The notes under the pieces: generated by a model
Told to the model about the DNA's origin: nothing
Database searches by the model: none
Seen by the model: the letters and a program-made list of their open reading frames with translations, nothing else
Made by a program: the position numbers and the translations under genes
Assembly (NCBI GenBank): GCA_030562195.1
Contig: CM060203.1
Span: 12,528,534-12,592,533 of the forward strand
Source: Nipponacmea schrenckii
Lineage: Eukaryota; Mollusca; Gastropoda; Lottiidae
Length of the DNA stretch: 64,000 nucleotides
Direction: 5' to 3'
Shown here: positions 1-13,985 of the stretch, in pieces
How the letters are laid out: each line of letters begins with the position of its first letter
How positions within the stretch are numbered: the stretch's first letter is position 1

Positions 1-153
1 AAAATATTGTGGTTATTTCAGCCATAATATAAAAGCGGCAAAATATACCATAAAAAGATAAGAGAAAAAATTTCTTGGACGCTGGTTTTTTCGCACATCC
101 TGTCAATATGTGTCGACTTGAAACGAGTAGTTAGATATATTATAGGCACCCAC

Positions 154-3100
154 CTGCAACTTGGGATAAAGATGCATTCTGTGGTGTATAAGGAGGACAA
201 TTTACGTAGTCACTATAAAAGTTGACCATTACAACACCTTTATTTTCTTTCTATATAAAAAGGATAGAATATTTAATGATAATTACAATATCTGTCAATA
301 TTTTTTTGTTATAGTAAGTTTTCTTAAACTTTCCACTAATATACAGTCACATTCGACCATGTCTAAGTGGAAAAAATATCGTTTACGATCAAATTTGAAA
401 CATCCGGACAAGGTAACAAATGTCTTTGGTAATTTGAATGGTTTAGGTACTATAGGAGAACTACTCACTGTTTTCAGAAGAACATCATCTCGAACATTTC
501 TATTATGATTACATTTAGCATAGGCTGATGAATGACTGAATATAACTGGAGCTTTGGTCACTTCTAGAGCATCTAACATGGTTTTTCTCGAGACATGTGA
601 TAAATCTACCAACATCCCTAACCTGTTCATCTCTTTTATAACAGTCTGAAAAATAATGATTTTTCATTGTGCTTTTGTGAAGAAACATTATTTAGAAGAC
701 TATGAGCGAAACAAAACATCTCCAACGTATGTGGTTCCAGTAATTTGAAGTAAGCGGTTGATCAGTACTACCTAGTTATAAAAAGATAGCCTTGCGAAAA
801 AAGTCCATTCACATTTAGTTCATGTTTATTCTATAGAGATTTTAAGTTTTTTTCGGTAAAAAATTATCAGATTATTATAAAAATCAATAGGGATCATCTA
901 CATTAAGACAATAACCTACAAAAGTAATTACCTTTCCAAAATCTGTCAAACCATTAACTGACTTATCAGTGTTATTATCTTCATCAATTTTCCAGTTATC
1001 GGCCCTGGAAATATATATCTATATCAATATCTTCATTCTGCAAACATTGAGATTGATATTCTCAATCAAGTCCACGAAATGACCTTCTTTGAGAACTGAA
1101 CAAGAGCCAGAGCAAGAATGTTCGACGATATCAATAATTGAAAAACAAAGTGTGATGTTGTTTTGGCTCATGAAATCCATCCTGACCAAGTAATTTCTCC
1201 GAACCTTAGTCAACAGGTTATTTGTGTAATTATTTGATCATTTTCACACAAATCTAACTCATTCAACTGAGTTATGGGTGTGTCTCTCGAGGCCTTTTTA
1301 GCGCGTCCTGGGGCTTCAATAAATAGGATATTTACCAAGGGGTGTTACAGCTATGAGTTACAGTCATATATCTAACTCCCAGAGCATAAAACATTCTCAG
1401 ATTTCCCAAACTACTCTGTATAGAATGTCCACCTTCTAAACCTACCAAACTGGCAAACTTGCCGGCATTGAACGCATCAAGTATTCCTGGAAGAAAAACA
1501 ATATAATACAGTTAAATGACATAATAACGATTCGTTTAAATAAATAAATACATTAAAGTGAACATGCATATTCATTACTCTATATCTGATACTTCAGTGT
1601 CACCCTTTATCAACCCTGTTCTGTTCAGTAATTCTTTACAGGGGTCAAATGATACGAAAACCTTAAGCAAAACTTATGACATGGTAACTGGTCGATTTTG
1701 ATCTTTCCCATTTCTACAAAATATTTAAAAGCAAGACGTATGCATGATATCTGTTTAACAATAAATACTATCAGAAATAACCCATGTTTTCAGATAGAAC
1801 TCACCTTGCGCGGATGTGACAAAGGTAAATTCATTTGGATATTTTGCATTAAATCTCTTGATGGTGTCCATCTGATCTAGGGATATCCGAACTGAATCTT
1901 TATATTGAGAAGCACATGGTACATACAGTGCCCAGAACTAAAAAAGAATAAGAATAATTCACGTCTTTAACATTAATGGATATGTAGATACTAGATGAAT
2001 GTCCAAGCCCAAGTTTTTGCATTGAGCTATACATGTGTAGGTTGCATCTTTTGCACCGTTTCTTCCCTGAAGAATCTGCATTACAAATCATCATACTATC
2101 ATGCCCGATCACGGATCTAGATAATTGTTGATCATACAGAATTTTGGCATCGTTTCTGTTCTAATGCTTTACGTTCGTCTTTCATCCATGACAATACAAA
2201 TTTTTTAAACTATCCAGTCCAACACATGATATATAGGTAATCTTTAAAATACAAACCTGAGCCTTCAGTTTCCCCGCCTTTATTCTGGGTATATCGGTAT
2301 GTGTAGGGGACCAGAGGCCCTGCAGTGATTGGTCTAATTTGATACTGTTCACACTATTATTGGCCTGTTTTCTGTATTGCCATGCTAAATCATTATGCCT
2401 ATAAGTAATAACATATACAACTTAAATGGTCTTGTCTATTATACAATCTGTTGCACACTTAGTGTCGGTCATCCAGGGGCGGACTGATGCGTTGGTGTCA
2501 CAGGAACAAGTGACTTAGGACTCCGATGACAGGAACGTCTTTCCTCTTTCATTGAAAGACATGACAGTCTGAATCCGATGAGACGAAAAATAGGATGAGC
2601 CTCAACTTTCAAACGTTTGGTTGAGAAGTAGCATCCTCACAATGAGTTGATAATAGTAAAGGCGGGGGGGGGGGGGGTGTCCTATTTAATCCAGTTGCTC
2701 AACACTACCCACTTCAGTCCGTCTAGAAGGAACATTCAAGCAACAGAAATCGCGCTAGTGAAACGATGGCTCCTATCATGTTCCAAAAGACAGCTTGTTC
2801 CAAAAGACAGCTTGATCTTTCGTATGTAAAAATATATAATATTTATGTATATAAACTGAATTATAATGATCCGAACCCAAAACAGCAAATTGTTAGGCAA
2901 CAGCTAACAAGCTATTTATGTGAGGAAATATATCAATCAGGACTGGCATAATAAAAAGTGGTATAATAACAAATATATTAAAATATCAATCAATATATTT
3001 ACAGTGAAAATATTACATTTGTGTTTTATAGTGTAAGATAATTTTGTTGCAGAAAATAAGTTTCATATTAATACGCACCCTACCTACACGTGAATTGTAT

Positions 3101-5997
3101 ATATAAGTAATTTATAAGTACAAATGTAGGCTATCTTCCTAAAGGAATATAAACACCATGCCCCGCTTGCTACAAATCGAGCCATTTCGAGAGAGCGTAT
3201 TGAATGATTTTTATCATAACATGATATGATGTACAATCTAAAATCGTTACTGGAAGAAAACTGTAGACGAAAACATGTTATCATATAACATTATTTATGT
3301 AAATGAAATATCTTTTCAAATAGCAACAATCGCATTATTGAAGATATACTATTCACGAGAGCTGTGATGATAGGTATTATGACAAATCGAACAAAACTGG
3401 GACTCATTTTACGTTAAAATCAGCTTGTTTATTCAAGGTTAATATCGATGTATAAAACTAATGGGTGAATGTATTTTTGTTGTTGAACTGACCCATGTCA
3501 TGAAAATATTCAAATGACCCAATCCAATTCAGTTGAATTAAAACCCATGAATACATTTAGTGAGAAATAACTGAGGTAAATATGAACGCTACCAGTATTT
3601 TTGTCTTGTTTTATACCTTTCTATATATCTTATATTGCCATTCATGATATAAATACAAATATTAGTTTATATATATGATATTAGACTGATAAATATTGAC
3701 ATAATATACCTTCTAAAAAAATAACACTCCGTTCTACCAGTACCGGTTTACATTAGTCACCTATTCTATTTCAATTTGATTAAGGTTCAATACCATTGTA
3801 CATATAAATATATGGGCATTCTGGAAATGTTATTTTGGGCAGTAATGCTATGTCCTCAAAGAAATTGTTTTATTTTAACAACCTTAGTTACTCCTTTCCA
3901 AGGTTCATAATCCTAATTTTTTACATCGCATATAGAAGATTTGTGCCTCACTAACATCGTGGACGATTCCAGAGGCGATCTGAATTAGCAATATTGCAAA
4001 ACATGCTCACCAAACGTTTCTTTCTGAAACGAAAATTGTCGTCAAAGTTCCTCGCGATCAATTTTTCTCAGGTTGTGGGATTTCAAATATCACAAAAAGA
4101 ACTCTGCCGTGTTATTGCCAAATACCCCACATAAGAAAAAATCTTATTTGTCAAAACAGCAGTATCATCTACCACATATATTGCACAATTTGACCAAACA
4201 AAAAAAAAAACAAAAAAAAAACAATATTTTGGCCATATTATAGATTTGATATAAATCATAATCTAGATAAAACTGTTGCTTAGTATCCTAATCAACCAAA
4301 CAATCACATAAATAATGTGATAATCACCCCTATCGGGCATACATGATACTGAACTCCTATTGAGCACGCCTAATATATGAACCCCTATTGAGGATACATG
4401 AACCCCTATTGAGGATACATGAACCCCTATTGAGCCTAACCGATACAGGAACCCCAATTGAGCATACCTGATACATGAATCCCTATTGAGCCTAACCGAT
4501 ACAAGAACCCCTATAGAGCATACCTGATACTCGAACCCCTATTGAGCATTCATGATACATGAATCCCTATTGAATATACATGAACATGAACCCCTATTGA
4601 GCATACATGATACACGAACCCATATTGAGCATACATGATACATGAACCCCTATTGAGCATACCTGATACATATACCCCTATTGAGCATACCTGATACATG
4701 AACCCCTATTGAGCATACATGATACATAAACCCCTATTGAGTATACATGATACATAGACCACTACTGAGAATACATGATATATGAACCCCTATTGAGCAT
4801 ACATGATACATCAAACCCTATTGAGCATACCTGATACATGAGCCTATATTGAGCATACATGATACAGCAACCCCTATTGAGCATACCTGATACACGAACC
4901 CATATTGAGCAAACATGATACACGAACCCATATTGAGCATACATGATACATGAACCCCTATTGAGCATACCTGATACATGAACCCCTATTAAGCATACCT
5001 GATACATGAACCCCTATTGAGCATACCTGATACATGAACCCATATTGAGCATACCTGATGCATGAATCCCTATTGAGCATACCTGATGCATGAATCCCTA
5101 TTGAGCATACCTAATACATGAAATGCCTTGAGAAAAGTACTGGATGAATAAATTAAATAAATTAAAGTTGAATAACAAATAATTCCTTTTGTTATACTTT
5201 TCAGTGGTACAACCGCCCGAGCTTTACCCACCATTCAAAAAACTGCATAAAGGCCTCCAACACATTATTTAATAATAATATTTATCGCTTAAATATTAAT
5301 TCTAGATATTAAACGTAATGGAAGTTTAAGTAATATTTTTACTCAAGGGCCGACTTACACCTATCACAACATAATAATCATTTTTAACTGCTGCAGACTT
5401 TTATTCAAGCTGATGTTGGTTACACATAAAGAAAATTTGGTTTTTGATTAATTTCAATGTAGGCTTATGTAGGTTTCAGAAAACGTTTAATATATTATTA
5501 ATTTTGCTTTCCACTTTTTTTTAACTGCACGTAACTATAATTATTGACTGAATTCCTACAACCACTTTCACCTAATATATAAATACCCAACCCTCCCTTT
5601 CCAGAAATAATATTATGGAGTGTATATTGAAATACCTTTTTATAATGTATTAAGTACATTATTTTTAATGAAATATGTTTTTAAGAAATAAAAAAATAAC
5701 GCATTGATAAATCAGATACACGATGGCAACGATAAAAGAATTCAATAGAAATAATATATAGCTTTGTGCATCAGATACATTGGCAAGAATACAGAACAAA
5801 CAAACATACCCGTCAATAAGAGGATACTCATCCAACACTCGTTTTGCTCTGGCTAAATTAGTACTGGTTCCATCCCTCTTAGATAATGGCACTCCAACTG
5901 CAACTCCGATAACTACTGCGAGCACTACGACTCCGATCAGTCCACCAATTAATAATCTTTTCCCGGTGCAAAAACCTTCAGATATATATTCACCCAT
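154..5997 (-). CDS. Membrane dipeptidase (DPEP family, M19), 5' part of gene; 3' end beyond window
   Basis: This encodes a zinc ectopeptidase that cleaves dipeptides and, in vertebrates, leukotriene D4. Seven coding exons join in frame: 5810-5997, 2257-2398, 1805-1937, 1336-1486, 932-1004, 469-645 and 154-250 (about 320 residues so far). The start is the ATG at 5997. Residues 15-37 form one long hydrophobic helix flanked by KR pairs, so the N terminus looks like a signal anchor rather than a cleaved signal. The family zinc ligands are visible: H64 and D66 in DGHNDLAW, E172 in GLEGGHS, H246 in DLSHVS and H267 in FSHSSAY. Other family signatures are [12 protein letters not shown] and VVMVNFY. 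Exon 7 ends in SLSQVA at a GT donor; the remaining catalytic residues and C terminus must lie left of position 1. The first intron (3.4 kb) contains a minisatellite. Family assignment is firm; which DPEP paralogue this is cannot be told. Confidence 0.95.
2661..2677. repeat. Poly-G run
   Basis: An uninterrupted run of about 15 G preceded by GGC, in the dipeptidase first intron. It is a simple homopolymer that could form a G-rich structure; no function is implied. Confidence 0.8.
4321..5118. repeat. Minisatellite, ~28-bp unit, in dipeptidase intron 1
   Basis: About 28 tandem copies of a unit containing ATGAACCCCTATTGAGCATA. Copies differ by scattered substitutions and small length changes (CATACCTGATAC versus CATACATGATAC variants). 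The array lies inside the 3.4-kb intron between dipeptidase coding exons 1 and 2. Open frames across it are by-products of the repeat. Confidence 0.95.
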
Positions 5998-8900
5998 CGT
6001 CGCTCTTATTTACTTACGTAAATAATATCCACAAATTAAAGAAATTTAAAAAAACAAAAATTTAATCTGTAAAATCTTCTTGCTATGTATTATATACTAC
6101 CAGTGCACTCGCTATCTTATGAACGTGCCAGAGAATCGCAATCTATCCATATACCTGGCCTGTTTCAATTTTACCGAATTAACATTTATATTTAACCCGA
6201 GAATGTAAAGTCGTTAATATACTCGAACATCCAGTAATACATATAAAAAGTCACCTCATCTTCTTTCTTATATACAGTATACACCGAGTTGTTTATATGA
6301 TATTTGGAGTCGTTAACCGTAGACAAGTAAATAATGAATATGACGATGAAGTGATCTTGATGATACCCGTGCCAGCTAGAGTTTCATCAGTTAATGTTCT
6401 AGTTAAAGTTGTATACGGATTTCAAATTAAATGGTATGCATATTTACGTGCTACGATATGCTCCTGATTTGGTAAGCAAAGACAAGCAACATCATACAAT
6501 TTGCCATGAAAGAATCGTTATAGGACACTGAATCTGTCGAGGAATTTGTTCTGAGTTTGTTACTTACTCATTGTACATCTGAACAAATAGACGCATTTTC
6601 CACGTCAGATCCTCCAGCCTGCACCACTAATGGTGATACACGGTTGCAAAAATCTGAAGCGTTCGTCGGGAATGAACTCAAGATCTCCACTATGATGCAT
6701 TTCAATTATAGACATTTCTAAGCCACAATATATCATCCATGAATAGGAAAATGACTTTCTGTATCAAAAGAAGAAAGAAAAACCGACTGATTATCTTATC
6801 TATTTATGTCGGATTTCATATCAAATATTTAGCAGATTCATATTTTAAACACTATATAGCAGAATGTTTCGGGCTTCACAGAGATCATGGTTTTGCAATA
6901 GGCATGAAATATTTTTTTCTCGTCATGTTCTGCTCTTTCAGAGCAATCTGCCGTTCATTAACATCTGGACTACTCGAGCTGTTATAAACATCTGGGAGAA
7001 TCAAGTCATTTATGACTTCACAGTGATGTAATGTCATCAGTTCAAACATAAACTATGGCCAATAAATTATTATCCCAGTATGCTGTTGTTTAAATTGTAT
7101 ATCACATCGTCTGAACAGAGCACTTATGTAACTATATACTGGTACTGATAAAATACCTTAGGTTTACGTTGTTTCTTAAATAGTGCTATTAGGTCTACGT
7201 TATATCCATTATAGTTTATCAATTTCAAAAATCCTTTAAGACCAAATATAATGCTACAAATCAACCTGAACGGTCGGATCACTCTCTACATGAGTATTCG
7301 AAAGCAAAAAGGGGGGTTTTCCGTTCCCGAACCGTAATTGTTCGTCAATTAAATATGTGGTAACAAAGCCGGCTTTTTGGGCAAGTGGAAACACGATAAA
7401 TGCCGCTTAATACAAAGCCGAAACCCTTCCTCCAACGTCGGAAGTCAGTTACGGACAGTTAAAAATCCGTAAGCTTCTGGAGATCCCTTGACTGTCTTTT
7501 CATTTTCTGGCCCCTTTTCTAGATACGGTCCTGGTTTAAAGTACTGTGTTGACTAATTTTGTAGTTTTCTGTGTTAGAATGGCAGGAGGTAGGTTTGAAT
7601 GCTAGTGTATATTATGTTAAAAGCTATAGTTTTTTATCAGAAGAACTGAGTGCTTGATAAGATACCAATATATAGTAACCTACTGACATATCTATGGTAC
7701 TAATTACTAGAATCTTTTTATACACAAAATAACATTAGGTTAAAGTCTAAAACTTAGTTAAATATAAACTATGTGTAATTCATTTAGATATTTTCTTAAA
7801 TTATAATGTATGAATAATCATATAGGCTTCCTTAACTTTCGTATCAAATGCTAGACAAATAGGATTTAAATGGTAGACATATTTGGTGTACATCAATTAA
7901 CAATATGCCAGTTGTATTTAAATTTATATCTATATACCTCATTTTTTAATTATAGCCTTTAATTTTCAATAGTAAACATTTATTGTTAATTATTGTATAT
8001 GTATTGTGAAATATGAGATGAAATCATGTGTGCAACGGATAAATTTACACTGTTGACATATCAAAACCTGAAAACCTGTTTCAGAAGTACGGTTAATCGA
8101 CCAAAGTGAAGATTACTTATCTGCAGCATTAATGTATGAGCAAACAGTTATACTTTGTTGAGTACATATTTCATATTATTATATTAACTTTTAGGGCCGC
8201 CTCGCCTCAAGGATTCGTATGATTTTTTTTTGATATGTGAATATATGAAATATTTTTAAAGGTTTAACACTGTTGATATTGCATGTGTATTGGTTGATAC
8301 CGAAAACAGGTTAGATGTTAGTCATATCTTATTTTAAAACCAAGGATAAACTTCATTTCATGTTCGACAACAATAATGGATATAAATTTATTCTGATAAT
8401 ATAAACTAAACAACAGCAATAATAAATACTTATAATATAAAAACTCTAAATAAACTTATATATAATAAAAACAACAAAACTAATCGTTTCCAACAAAATA
8501 AACTAAAACTCTAGCCGATTTTAAAGAAAAGATGTTTTTTCTAACAAAAATTGGTAACCCAAAGGTACCTCACAATGGCACTCAGGCAGTTTTTATGCAA
8601 TTGCAGAAGTGACAGTGCCAACAGTTCATAGAATTGGTAAAGGTCTTTACAACGTCCAGAATGGACGGACGAATCAGGGTACAAGGAATTGTTTCAGGGT
8701 ACGAAGAGTTCAAAAGATCGAGTAACCCTGGTCACATAATATTTCTATTTCCCGGATGTGTTGTTGACACGTTGCACAAAGGGTTCATTGTACACCTCTT
8801 TTAATAATAGTAAATCATAAAAAGTTATAAAAGGAAAACTTAAAAAAAAAAGAAAAAAATAGGAAATATGTGTAAGAAAACTAAAAAAAGGGCTAACATC

Positions 8901-9607
8901 TGAATACAATTTTAAAACACCACAAAGATTTGTAATAGATGATTACATTGCATAACATTGCATAAGTAACATCCTTTAGGCGCAGTATCAATATAAAGTT
9001 AATCAGGGATGTCAGGTACTTTTGGTATATAGCTAAAGATTGATTATATGAAGTCGAAGAATACTGGTAGTCAAAGGCCCCCAAAGGTTCTCAATTACCC
9101 AGATTCTTCTCCAAAGACTGTCCATATGTGGCTAAAGACATTTAAGGGTATGCCTGAGGCCAGGATGAATTCGTAAGATATAATTAAACTTGAAATAAAG
9201 TCATAAACAAACAAGATTTTAAAGATAAACAAACAGTATCTTAGAAATAAACATCTTGATGTATAAACAATAAGTGATTACGGATAAACAATTAAACAAA
9301 ATACAGATTTATATTACATAATACATGTACACGGTAATACAATTCTTATGATCAACAATATTAAAATACTATTTATTCAATGTCACCAAATAAACTACTG
9401 TACTGGAAAATGTCCAGTGTTCTCGATATATATTTAATCGATAGCAATTCTTTTACTGGTAGTTTTATGAGTTAATTTATGAGAAACAAGATCTCAGAAA
9501 ATGTGCTATTATAGAGAACAATGTTCATTATAGTCGTAATATTTTCCAATTTTAGAAATTTCTATATTTTGCTCTACTTATACAGCCATCGGTTGGAGAA
9601 TCAAAGA
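5998..9607. other. Intergenic, no gene recognised
   Basis: This is AT-rich sequence between the dipeptidase start and the 3' end of the receptor gene. It should contain the dipeptidase promoter and 5' UTR, but I see no clear TATA box or 5' exon. Short open frames here are small and match no family I know. Confidence 0.5.
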
Positions 9608-9613
9608 TTTATT
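9608..9613 (-). terminator. Candidate polyadenylation signal of the receptor gene
   Basis: The plus-strand TTTATT reads AATAAA on the minus strand, about 240 bases after the receptor stop codon. Such hexamers are common in AT-rich DNA, so this is a positional guess. Confidence 0.35.
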
Positions 9614-9854
9614 AGAGAATAAACCATTTAAATGTAAGATGTGTCATAAACAGCATAGAAAACAGACTCCTTGAAAAAGATGGCTTTAGAAAAGTGATAT
9701 CCCTGTCAGTTTTTCTATTTTCTGTGCAACCTTTGAATTGATTAATTGGAAACTTATTACTTGAATAAGTTCGATAATGTTCTCTGCGGCCGCCGTGACT
9801 TAACAAACCATTTTCATGTTACTTCATCCCTTTTTATATCAGTTAAAGTAAACA

Positions 9855-10796
9855 TTAGAATTTTTGATTCCACGTAGCCTGTTCCCAAAGAGATCTGACT
9901 GCTTCGCGAAGCTGATGACAGAAAGTCCAGGCTAAAGGGACAAAGAACGATTTTCCAAGAAGTTCCCAAGTACCAAGGATTCTAATCCAATGCACCGCAT
10001 CGCATTCTACTTCTGATGTACATTGGGTAAGACCCTGGTTCAACAGCAACAGTTCCTTTGGTAGATACATGGACAGAGTAAGAAAGCTAACCAGACAGAT
10101 ATCAGACGGTGCCTGCAATCGTTCTCCGGCCGCGTCCAAAACCAGTTCATCCCGTCGTATCAAATACATAAAAAACGCCACCAAAAATGTAATGAATATC
10201 CCGATGCTTTGAGGAACAAAGCTGGTAACGATAACAGCTTTTCTCGCTGTCTCACTTGGGAAATAGAGGGTACATTTTCGTTCATCGACTCCAGCGACTA
10301 ACTGTGGTACCAGAATTACTACCGTTAGAACCCATGGTGTTACTGCGATTGAAATGGCCATGCCTATTTTTTGACTGAGATCACAATAATAATACGAAGT
10401 TATTCTTAGAATATAGTTTATGTTAATTAATAACACAGCCCAGGTTGTTACAGAGGGAATAATAATCGTACTTAGCGCTTGAAGCGACATTTGTGTAGAA
10501 CATCCGTGAAGGAACTTCCTGCTGACCCCGAGGTCAGCAATCAAAGGGCAGATAACTAAGCCCATAACTAGGTCAGCTATGGCTGCACTGAACATCAGCA
10601 TGTGTTTAACAGATGTCCGTAGTTTCCAGTAGCAGGGGATTAATACTAAGAGAATAACGTTGAACAATATGATTAGAATACTCCATACTATTAACAGGGC
10701 TATCATCGCGTTATCTTTATCTTCTGTTTCATTCCTCAAATAGTTCTCATCCTGAAATATTTGTCTTGTTCTCGTTGGACCAAGAGCCATGTACAT
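9855..10796 (-). CDS. Divergent class A-like seven-transmembrane receptor (orphan)
   Basis: This is a 313-residue intronless coding exon. The ATG at 10796 is chosen because TTTTCAG lies directly upstream, so the coding exon appears to begin at a splice acceptor after a 5' UTR intron. A longer frame to 10856 exists but reads through that acceptor. Seven hydrophobic helices are visible. TM1 has the conserved N. TM2 reads AADLVMGLVICPL-like with the conserved Asp, resembling aminergic receptors. TM3 follows a Cys that can pair with the Cys in RKCTLYF of loop 2. TM4 has Trp and TM5 has Pro. TM6 has YLP and TM7 ends VPLAW. One N-glycosylation site (NET) lies before TM1. The third intracellular loop is very short. 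Oddities: the DRY motif is replaced by an INY-like sequence and NPxxY by VPLAW. Ligand and coupling are unknown. Confidence 0.85.
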   Translation of the reverse strand: MYMALGPTRTRQIFQDENYLRNETEDKDNAMIALLIVWSILIILFNVILLVLIPCYWKLRTSVKHMLMFSAAIADLVMGLVICPLIADLGVSRKFLHGCSTQMSLQALSTIIIPSVTTWAVLLININYILRITSYYYCDLSQKIGMAISIAVTPWVLTVVILVPQLVAGVDERKCTLYFPSETARKAVIVTSFVPQSIGIFITFLVAFFMYLIRRDELVLDAAGERLQAPSDICLVSFLTLSMYLPKELLLLNQGLTQCTSEVECDAVHWIRILGTWELLGKSFFVPLAWTFCHQLREAVRSLWEQATWNQKF

Positions 10797-10856
10797 CTGA
10801 AAATATATAATGAGCTGTTTTAGCATCCAGGAGTTTAAATGAAATGATTGGAGCAT

Positions 10857-13800
10857 TACGTCCTATTCTTATGCACCTTATGAGCTAATAAGAACAGTAT
10901 TGAGTTTGAAGAAAAAGTTAATGAGATAGGATAAAAGGAGTCAGTCGGAGACTTTTAATACTTCGACCCATTTGCGTATCCTATCGGACTGACTAAATTC
11001 TTTCAAACTTAAAATACACTTCAGTATAATTTATATTCAAACGTCTTGTGATAGCTTTCCAAACATTGCTTAATGCATTTCTATTCTTGATATAAAAGTC
11101 ACTGAAATTGTATCCAAATGTCAAGTGAAATATAATTGTAATCATAAAAATTATTAATAAATGTTTTGTTAGTGTCAATTGCAAATTGCTCCCTCAAATG
11201 GGGCAATATGTCATCATAAATATAGGGTAATCTATGACGCACCAACAACCTGCAACGACCTCAATACGATTTGATGATTATCACACCATTCCCTCAACAC
11301 GGATTACTTGGCACATTACTTAAGAGTTGTAAAAATAGAAAGGTGGTTATAAATAGCTTGCAGATGTCAAAAAATAAAACAAAAAATCGCTGATTTGCTA
11401 GACAACAAGTCATCTATTACTTGGTTTTCTTCCACCAGATTTTTACACATTGCTTATCAAACTAGGCGCAACTGTTTTTGACGAGTATTTATTGTATTAT
11501 TTAGCAAGAACTGACAGATTATCACTTCATGGCCTGCCAAACGTTTTTTACTAATTTGACCGGAGCTGACGTTCTGATAACCCCTACGCTCTCTGGTTAA
11601 TTTCCCCTTTTTTCTTTTTAAAAAAGAGAATGCTATCATTTTAGATCAATCTAAGTGTACTAAGTAAACTATTTTTTAACAAATTTCAATATGTTATAGG
11701 GTCATTTAACTAGTCTAGTTTTTCGCATTTTTGACACGTACCCATTGAGTATATTGCTCGTTATGCTATACAGGACAACGAAAAGGGGATTATAGATGTC
11801 ATTTCATATATATAGTAAAATATTCTGCTCAAATACGTTATTTTGTGTCAAAACAAATACCATTGATGTCCAACAAGCGTGAATATAAAAACACACCTAT
11901 TTATATTTTGTGTCTGTTTGTATTACCATAAATTATTATTGGTAAGTCTTTCATTTTTAGATGCAAACTGTTTAATACTTGTGATTGCAATCTACATCCC
12001 CACGGATCCATGGAAATAAGGAGGAGTTTGATTTAACAGCATTTGTGAACCAGGTTGCTCGAGTTGTTTTCACCCCCCCCCAAAAAAACCCCACCAATTT
12101 CAAGCATGTTTGTCTTCTTTTAGCTAAGTACATCATTCATCGTTATTTTATTGGAACATTTCACAACTGTGGATTCTGTTTGCATACTCAGACCTTTAAT
12201 TTGGATACGTTTGTGTCGCATAATAAGAGAGGAAAAAATAAAAATATTTTGCTTGAAATGCTTGCAAGGTAAATTCTTACATATCCAATACGAGCGAAAT
12301 TCGCACTCAGACACAATCTGAAGGTCGACTAATACCCCATTTACATTAACCTATATAACTCTATTCTACGCTGACCACACGATACGCTACTGTCAACCAT
12401 GTATGGAGCTATCCTTAATTTCTCATAAAAAAAATTTACACTCGCTCAAATATTTGGTTAAATCTCTGTACATATTGACAAAATCCTTCAACGAGCTTCT
12501 TCAATATGTTTATAAGTTGCGATAACCTTGGCTGCCAACTTATCTTCCATATTAAATAACTTTTCAAATTTTACAAACTTTCAGTATAATACACTTACCT
12601 GAACGGCTGACGAAGGTTGATTACCCATGACGTCCCTATATTGTATTTACAAAGACAAAATCGAAAGAAATATCCGAATACGAAAGGAAGCTAATATTTT
12701 TGAAAACAAAAATTGGTGAAACCACTGACTTTATCGTTTTTATAAATGGCGTAGAATATATTTATTTATAGAATATTCTCTATAGCTCGTGCTATGGTTC
12801 TTTACTTCTGCTGAACTTAAGAATACAGTCGTCTGTTAATCACGTGCCCTCCTGTTGAGATGAACAGAAGTAGTTGGAATTGAAAGTGAACTGGTCTGAT
12901 GCCAATCGAGTATCACTTTGATCTTATCACGACTTTAAATTGGTTTCGATTCTCGGGAGCAGTACACTCTTTGTATACAGCATACCATTATGTTATATCT
13001 TAATGGCATGAAACAATGTTAAGCAGCCCGGAATGAATCATAAAGTTTATTTAGTAGAGCTCTTATCTCGTAGGCATAGTAATATGATACATAGGTAAAT
13101 TTGTCCATGAATGGTATATATTTTAAATTTAGAGTCACCAAGTTCTGATAAGTACCCTTGAACAAACTATCGCTGTATATTTTACTACCTGGGTAATACA
13201 AAAAAAAAATGATAAACACATAAAAACAGTCTACTAGTTAGTACTAGATTGACCAGACGTTCAATTGTTATTACTCTACCAGATCTACCATATGTTTTGG
13301 TTAATTACATTACAGTCTATCCAATTCTATATAATCGAATCCTCAGGTAAAATTCTAATATGGGGATCGATGGCTGTACTTTGGTACTAAGAAATATAAA
13401 ATTATCCAAATAAATGAAAATATGAAAATCTAGGTAAAGATGGTATTGGAATTGTTGTAACGTTCTGAGCACATACATGTACATCGCTTTCAAAGACCAT
13501 TAACAAACTTACATCGTCATTAATCGCCCCACCCCCAAAAGTTCAGCCTTAAACAATTAACAACTGTCGAGTTTGAGATTCAACTTTCATCAGCTTTAAG
13601 GACACGCATTTGGAGAATAACGTCAAAAGGAAAAAAACTTGAAAAAGAATGTATTTGGTGCATTATGACCCGCGTGTTATGTCTAAAATGAAATGATGAA
13701 AAGGTACAAATATGGCTTCCCTGTACCTCAACTGGTGCCACTATACTGAAAGAGGTACACTCATAGACATTTTAAGCTTTCGATGTAAGGAATTAGGATC

Positions 13801-13962
13801 CATGGAATGCAGCACTTCTATTTACACTAAATTCAGTCCACAATTAACTTCTCTCCGAAAGGGTGTCGAAGAATTCGCTGCTGCTACTCAAAGATTAGGA
13901 TTATAAAAATATGTGAGAAAAAATGTTAAAGATTATTTGTGATGAGAAAGAAGACTTGATAA
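10857..13962. other. Intergenic, no gene recognised
   Basis: This AT-rich stretch should hold the non-coding 5' exon and promoter of the receptor gene, which I cannot place. It includes a C-rich then A-rich run at 12070-12092. Short open frames (for example 11985-12272 and 13712-13906) show no recognisable domain. Confidence 0.5.
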
Positions 13963-13985
13963 AGAAGAAGAAGAAGAAGAAGAAT
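13963..13985 (-). repeat. (TTC)n tail of the retrotransposon fragment
   Basis: A trinucleotide run (GAA on plus, TTC on minus) sits directly after the 3' UTR of the LINE fragment. It is in the right place and orientation to be the element's 3' terminal repeat. Confidence 0.75.

Noticed and set aside
4762..5007. 81-codon minus-strand frame
   Set aside because: It reads through the 28-bp minisatellite and repeats the same dipeptide-like phrases.
13712..13906. 64-codon plus-strand frame with ATG
   Set aside because: Short, isolated and without domain similarity.
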